A stretch of 38,652 bases of DNA, from the NCBI GenBank assembly GCA_009602735.1, contig WELA01006130.1, positions 140,322 through 178,973 of the forward strand, given 5' to 3'. The notes beneath the pieces are model-generated. The model ran no database searches and was not told where the DNA came from. It worked only from the letters and a program-made list of their open reading frames with translations. The translations under genes were made by a program, and so were the position numbers. The DNA comes from Mesotaenium endlicherianum. Taxonomy: Eukaryota; Streptophyta; Zygnematophyceae; Zygnematales; Mesotaeniaceae. This document shows, in pieces, positions 34,039 through 38,652 of the stretch (its first letter is position 1; each line of letters opens with the position of its first letter).

Positions 34039-35713
34039 CCTGTGCACGCGCGCATGCGTGTGTAGGTGTGTGGGATTGTGACGTCCCAAAGGTTGAGCCC
34101 TCCCCTCCCGCACTGCTCTTTTGTTCTGGGCTCCCTACGCCTATTGTCACCTCCAATTGGCTACCTCACAGTGCGTGTGGACAACCAAATAGCCAGCCGA
34201 CTGACTGCCTGACTACCTGTTGGGCCACCTTGTCTATCAACCGACAGACTGGCTGACTGGTTGCCAGACAGGTTGACTGACTTGGTGACCGAAGGGGTGG
34301 CCGGTAGATAAACTGACGAATGAGCTGACTGTCGGACGGGAGTTCGCGGGGGTGCGGCGGGGTGGCAGCACATATATCCCAGCAGCAGCTTCTGGGCAAC
34401 ATATATGCGCCTCCGAGGAGGAGGAGGAGGACGAGCGCATGCGGAACTGCCAGGTGGCGCTTCCTGGGAGCTTCGGCTGGGCCCCGGCGGGCCCGCCTGT
34501 GGCGAGGTGGACGGAATCGTGGGAGCCTCCTGGGGAGGCCCCCAGAGGGCCCCACAGGCTGAGGTGGAGGCAGATGCAGCGGGGGGAGAGGGAGCTGGCG
34601 GTGGAGAGGGGGTGGGAGCGGGGGAAGACGAGGCAGGCGGGCCGTACATGTGTGTATCGGCAGCGTGGTTGCGCCGCTGGGACTCGTCCACTCTGCTCAG
34701 GGTGTGTGTCTTCTCCCTCTCTCTCCCTCTTCATTTCCCCCGTCCCCTCCCGCTCCAACATGCTTGTCGAACACCTCAACGCCTTGACTCAGTTGAGAGT
34801 ATAGAGAGTAGCGGGTAGCCTGTGGGTTAGGCTGGGATAGTGGGAAGACACGCGCTTGGTGAGGGGACAGCTGCAGCACAGGCAGGGGCGGAGTTTGGCT
34901 GCCTTACGCGAGAGAGGAAGCGTTCTTCTGTCTGTGCCGCAGGTGTGCCTGGAGCAGGGCCAGGAGCCTGGTGAGGGTGCCACCTGGAGCGCCCACATGG
35001 AGTATTGCTCAGCCCACCAGCTGTGGCGGCCAATGGCGCACTTTTTGGCCCACCTGCCGTCCGCTGCGGCCCAGGCAGCCGTGCTGCGTGTCGACATGGG
35101 CCCTCCTGCTGACGAGGCGCTGCCAGCCTTGCAGTCCCCGCCACCAAGAGCCGCGCACGGTGACCTGGACGAGGTCTGGGCCACCTCACCGACCAGTCTG
35201 GGGGGGGCAGGGCAAGGACAGGTGGAACTGCCAGGGGCTGCTGTGCTGGCAGCTCCCTGGGCCAGCCTGTGTGGTCCCATGCTGCGGGAGCGGGCACAGG
35301 TGGTGCTCGCCGGGCGTCTCATCTTTCTAAGCGCCACCTGGCGCAGCGCCAAGGAGCTCCTTGCCCTCCTCGCACAGGCTGGCGTCCTGTTTGGAGGACC
35401 TGATAGTGCGCCAAGAGGCAAGCAGGCGCACAGCTTCAGGGAGGCACTGCATGGGCTGGTGGTCCAGCACTGCAGCGACAGCTGTCTCCCCAACCTGCTC
35501 CAGGTGTACCTGGACCTGCATGGGCTGGCCACCACGTCGGCCGAGGCTGCTCTGCTGCAAGCGTATGCGGTGGGTGCCCCCCTTTCCTCCCCCCCCCGCT
35601 CTCACTTTCTTCCCTCTCTCCCTTCCCCTCTCGGCCCCAGTTGGCTGCTCTTGAGTTGATGCCCCTCCGCTGCTCTCTGTGCGCATGCGGAGAGGCGGGG
35701 GGGGGGGGGGGGN

Positions 35714-35749
<36 letters not shown>

Positions 35750-38652
35750 CGCAAGCAGGGAGGTATGCAGCGCGGGCGTCGCACACCCACCCCTCTTGGA
35801 GTGGGCATTCTGCTGCCTAGAAGGCCGTCACTTACATGTGGCGGAGCTGGGGGTGCAGGGAGACAGCGAGTGGGTGCACTGGCTGCTCATGACTCGCCTC
35901 CCCTCAGGAGGCCATTACCTGGCCTCTCTGGCAAATGCCACCTGGCTGCTGCAAGGGGAGGGGAGTCTCGTTCGACTCGAAGGAGGAAGAGGAGGAGCAG
36001 GAGGGGGCAGGCACCCCACTCCCTCCCGTTCGCCCTCTCAGCCCCTCTCACTTCAGGATGTCTTGACGCCGCCGCCAGGTGGCGCACAACTGCAGCAGCC
36101 GGAGCTGGTGGCGCTGGTCACGCTCGTGCACGCACCCCAGCCCCTGCAGCGGTGCCTGGTGCAGCGTCACGTAGCAGAAGGAGAGATGCACAGGTGGCAG
36201 TGCTATGTGGAGGACCTGCAGGAGGCGCTGAGGTGGCGCTATCCCTCCCTGTGGGCCACACTGCGCCGCGCTGCCGGGCTCCACCTGAGAAGCCCCCCCC
36301 TCCCTTTCTATCCCAGCACAGGTTTGTCGCGACTTAAACCCCCCCCCCCTCCCCCCCTTTTCCCCCCTTCCTTCTCTCCCAGCTATTAATTTATTTCCTC
36401 GTCCCCAGACGCCTCCCCTGCTCCTCTCCACGCCCCGCGCTCCNGTCTGTGGATGTAGTCCGTATCCATCGCTGATGCAGACCTCTGATGCTTAATATTT
36501 ACTAGAAAGTCGTCAAAGTCTGCCTGGGCAGCCTCGAATGAGATGCAGCTTCTCTCCCTGCTGAGCTGCGGCGTTCTCGCGCCTCTTGGCACAACGTGTG
36601 CGTGACATATGCGCATGCACGCGCGCACGCTTGCATGGGTGCACGCGCATCGCGCCACTTCTGTCCGCTTCCAAATTCGCCAGATTGTTCCTCTTGGCCC
36701 CTCCAGGCCCCAGGGAAAAGGTGTGGGTCTTCGGGCTGAATGCGCCAGGGCCGTGGGATTGCGGTTGCTGCCGAACGAGTCAGAGCCTGTGTGTGGCCCT
36801 GTCATCTGAAGTTGGCTCCCTGTGGGGCCACCACGGCTCCTCTTAAGGAGCCAGTCAATCGGCCCCCTTTCAAAACCCTCCCTTCTTCCCCGGCCCTTTC
36901 ACTCCTTTTGCTAACCTGGCGCAGCAACTAATGTGGAGGCCTTGACACTTCAAAAAGTTCTGCTTTCTCTATCTTCTACTCCTACCTGGCAGGGGCTGCT
37001 GTGGAGGAGAGCTTGGACAGCTTGCCAGCGGGCAACAGCGGAGAGACAAAGCTGGAGCAGTACCAGAGGTGGCGGGCGGCGTTGTTCACCACTGCCAGCG
37101 GAGACGCGTCCCTGCTAACGCTGGCGGCACACCTGCCACCTGGTGCGCTGCGCTCCCTCGTGGGCCTTGCCACTCAGGTGCGCGTGTGCTGTACCCTGTC
37201 CAGCTGGCCCTGCCTTCCTGCCTGCCACCTTGGCATCACCTGGAGCCTGCCTATTGCCAGCTGGCAGCACCTTGGTTCAGCTGCCAAGGTGGCACATGCC
37301 ATGTGGCGTTCTTCAGGTCTCCATGGGGAGTTGGTGACTAACGGTTGCTAAGATGCTGAGGCAATGGGTGCTGCAGCGTTTGTGTGTGTGTTTTTGTGTG
37401 TGTATGAAGCACCACAGTCAATACAAACAAGTTAGAGAAGGGAGGGAAGAGGACGTGGCTTTGCATGGTGGGGCTCAGGGGCTGCTGCTGCTGCTGCTGG
37501 TAATGTTGTCGTTATTGTAGTTGTTGTCATTGCCGTGGCTGGTGGTGGAGGCCGCAGGGCACGCAGACCCAGGCAAGCTCCAGGTGGCAGCAGCTGAGTG
37601 CGACAGGTGGACGGACAAGCAAAAGCTCAGAGAAGCTGAGGAGAACGTCGCAAGCGCGGGCCGCGGCGGTGGAGGAGGAGGAGACTGCTGTGGCGGCGTG
37701 GGAGGCCGCCATCTGGCAGACCATCGCCCACGAGCTTCACGCCCATCCCCCCCAGGTGCTCCCTCGCTGCTGCTCGCAATGATAATCTGGCGCTTGCGCT
37801 CGCTCGCTCGCATTTGCGCTGGGATGCGTTCAAACCCTATCCCTGAAGTTTTGCACCCAACTGCAGACCCTAAAATGTTGAATGACTTCTCACATTCTTT
37901 CTGAACCCCACAACAAAGGCCGTCAAGCGGGAGTGGGTGCCACTTGGCGACCATTGGCGCATCTGCAGCTCTCTATTCGAGGGAAGCTTCCGGCAGTTTT
38001 AGTTGAGTCTCTCTCATGGTTATGATGCCTCTGTATGATTCTGGTGAAAACCGCTCCAGCCACAAGGAGAGTCCCATCTGCCGCCACTTCCCTTTTTTCT
38101 TTCGTCCCCCCTCCCCCCCCTCCTGTTGCAGCCAGCTGGTGCGAGCGTGGGGCTCTATTCGCAGCCAGCTGCCAGCCAGCTGCAAAGTGACAGGAGTAGC
38201 CGGCCTCGTATTTGCGCACCTGTCCCCAGCCAGTTCAGGGCCGGGTGGAGCTCAAGCGCGGGCGACGTGTGGCACGTCGTGCGTGCTGGCAGGAGGCAGC
38301 AGCGGCAGAGGTGGAGCACTACCTGGCGCGCGCGCGCCCCCTGGCTGCCTTCCGGGCGTTCCTGCGCCACCGCCCCTTACGCCCGCAGGAGCAGCGGCAT
38401 GGGGAGGAGGGGCCTCTCTGGGGGGGGGAACGCCACGCCCTGCATGCTCAGGTGGGTGGGCGTGCATCACACTCCCCTCTTGTAGAGTCACACTCCCCCC
38501 CCCCCCTCCCTCTTTTGCATAGAGTCTGGTTGGCTTATATTTCTAGCGCACACGCGCGGGCCCTGGCGTGCACGCGCAGGTGTCAGAGGCTGTCTCCCTG
38601 GTGTGCCTGTCGTGCATGCATACGCACGCAGAAGAGAGGGGGGGGGGGGGGG
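27547..38652 (+). CDS. Spatacsin homologue (plant type), 5' complete, 3' end outside the window
   Basis: Spatacsin (SPG11 in humans) is a large solenoid protein of endolysosomal trafficking that works with spastizin and AP-5. Exon model: 27547-29809, 29901-29929, about 30130-30198, 30847-30975, 31140-31251, about 31528-31806, 32073-32591, 33330-33515, 33656-33718, about 34440-34701, 34943-35569, about 35760-36297, 36993-37177, about 37560-37755, 38239-38451 and 38580 onward. Plant-spatacsin-like stretches: LNKWPTPLALQQYCF in the N-terminus; LPPAAVVKDALRAARVALAV; FTLLRVIGRGVAYDLL; ALEQLGEDVGATLREIALG; ACGEVDGIVGASW; MEYCSAHQLWRPMAHFL; RLIFLSATWRSAKELLALLA; HCSDSCLPNLLQVYLDLHGL; SEWVHWLLMTRL; VALVTLVHAPQPLQRCL; AAWEAAIWQTIAHEL; VEHYLARARPLAAFRAFL. 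The order matches the family throughout. Exon 1 carries Gln, Ser/Pro and Ala low-complexity inserts. Phase does not join between 29929 and 30130, nor clearly at 33718-34440, 35569-35760 or 36297-36993, so small exons may be missing there; poly-G and an N at 35713 add doubt. The conserved C-terminal spatacsin domain lies beyond the window. Confidence 0.87.
28081..28216 (+). repeat. Pro/Ala/Ser low-complexity coding segment in spatacsin exon 1
   Basis: CT-rich triplet repeats (cct, gct, tcc) encode Pro-, Ala- and Ser-rich text between the N-terminal beta-like region and the next conserved block. Gln-rich stretches follow at about 28316-28405 (QQQ, Ala/Gly) and 28836-28915 (Gln/Glu). These are expansions within the frame, not separate genes. 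Confidence 0.7.
32710..32728. repeat. (CG)n run in a spatacsin intron
   Basis: A pure alternating CG tract within the intron that follows the exon ending at 32591. It could form Z-DNA. It is non-coding. Confidence 0.75.
33209..33262. repeat. Interstitial telomere-like array (CCCTACA)n
   Basis: Seven or so copies of the heptamer ccctaca, with one ccccaaa variant, in the spatacsin intron 32592-33329. The plant-type telomere reads CCCTAAA on this strand; a single ccctaaa word occurs nearby at about 33170. The array may be a relic of telomeric sequence inserted at a break, or an independent heptamer. Confidence 0.7.
33845..34063. repeat. Long (TG)n-rich tract in a spatacsin intron
   Basis: About 220 bases of TG dinucleotides mixed with TGCG and GAGAG, including a near-pure (TG) block at 34008-34036. 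It lies in the intron after the short exon ending at 33718. The reverse strand appears as CA repeats with spurious His/Thr-rich open frames. Confidence 0.85.
34195..34330. repeat. Degenerate ctgactg repeats in a spatacsin intron
   Basis: Repeated ctgactg, gactgg and gttgactgac words over about 130 bases upstream of the exon that starts near 34440. It is non-coding and probably produced by slippage. Confidence 0.5.
35697..35749. repeat. Poly-G tract with one N
   Basis: Fifty-three positions of G with a single N at 35713, in the spatacsin intron downstream of the exon ending at 35569. Its length is probably not reliable. It sits close to the poorly fixed start of the next exon. Confidence 0.9.
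38639..38652. repeat. Poly-G homopolymer at the right window edge
   Basis: The window ends in a run of G just after the start of a spatacsin exon (38580 onward). Together with the poly-C at position 1 it suggests the window is bounded by homopolymers that stopped the assembly. Confidence 0.85.

Noticed and set aside
33504..34156. His/Thr-rich minus-strand open frames
   Set aside because: They are the reverse reading of a TG dinucleotide tract and carry no protein features.

Overview
The window is nuclear DNA from a green-lineage eukaryote. Four multi-exon genes with GT-AG introns can be rebuilt, and their best matches are to plant-type families: plant MED26, the BODYGUARD clade of alpha/beta hydrolases, a papain-type peptidase carrying LysM modules, and plant-type spatacsin. 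The GC-rich coding sequence, low-complexity inserts, Ala/Gln-rich coding stretches, many microsatellites and a plant-like CCCTA-type heptamer array suggest a streptophyte alga or an early-diverging land plant. A zygnematophyte such as Closterium is a guess from style only. Homology statements rest on recalled family features, not on a search.

Layout. (1) 1-5290, minus strand: a MED26-like Mediator subunit with eight phase-compatible exons; the last exon or the stop is not resolved. (2) 5291-11526: AT-richer gene-poor DNA with diverged repeats, a MITE-like palindrome and possible transposon debris. (3) 11527-16211, minus strand: a complete four-exon BODYGUARD-like hydrolase with an intact Ser-Asp-His triad and a long Ala/Val/Gln/Glu insert. 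(4) 16212-18523: an AT-rich divergent intergenic region with a 10-bp tandem repeat, a perfect palindrome and a long inverted repeat. (5) 18524-25121, plus strand: a secreted papain-type cysteine peptidase with two EGF-like modules, five LysM-like modules, a Kazal-like module and a Cys/Tyr-rich tail. (6) 25122-27546: intergenic. (7) 27547 to the right edge, plus strand: a spatacsin homologue with at least sixteen exons, open at its 3' end.

How the genes relate. They do not form one pathway. The hydrolase (cuticle or extracellular-lipid related in land plants) and the LysM peptidase (secreted, predicted glycan binding) are divergent neighbours, and both are predicted to act in the secretory pathway or at the cell surface. 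MED26 and spatacsin are housekeeping genes of transcription and endolysosomal trafficking. Assembly quality is limited: there are N runs at 13721-13758, 35713 and 36444, long poly-G tracts, and homopolymers at both window edges.
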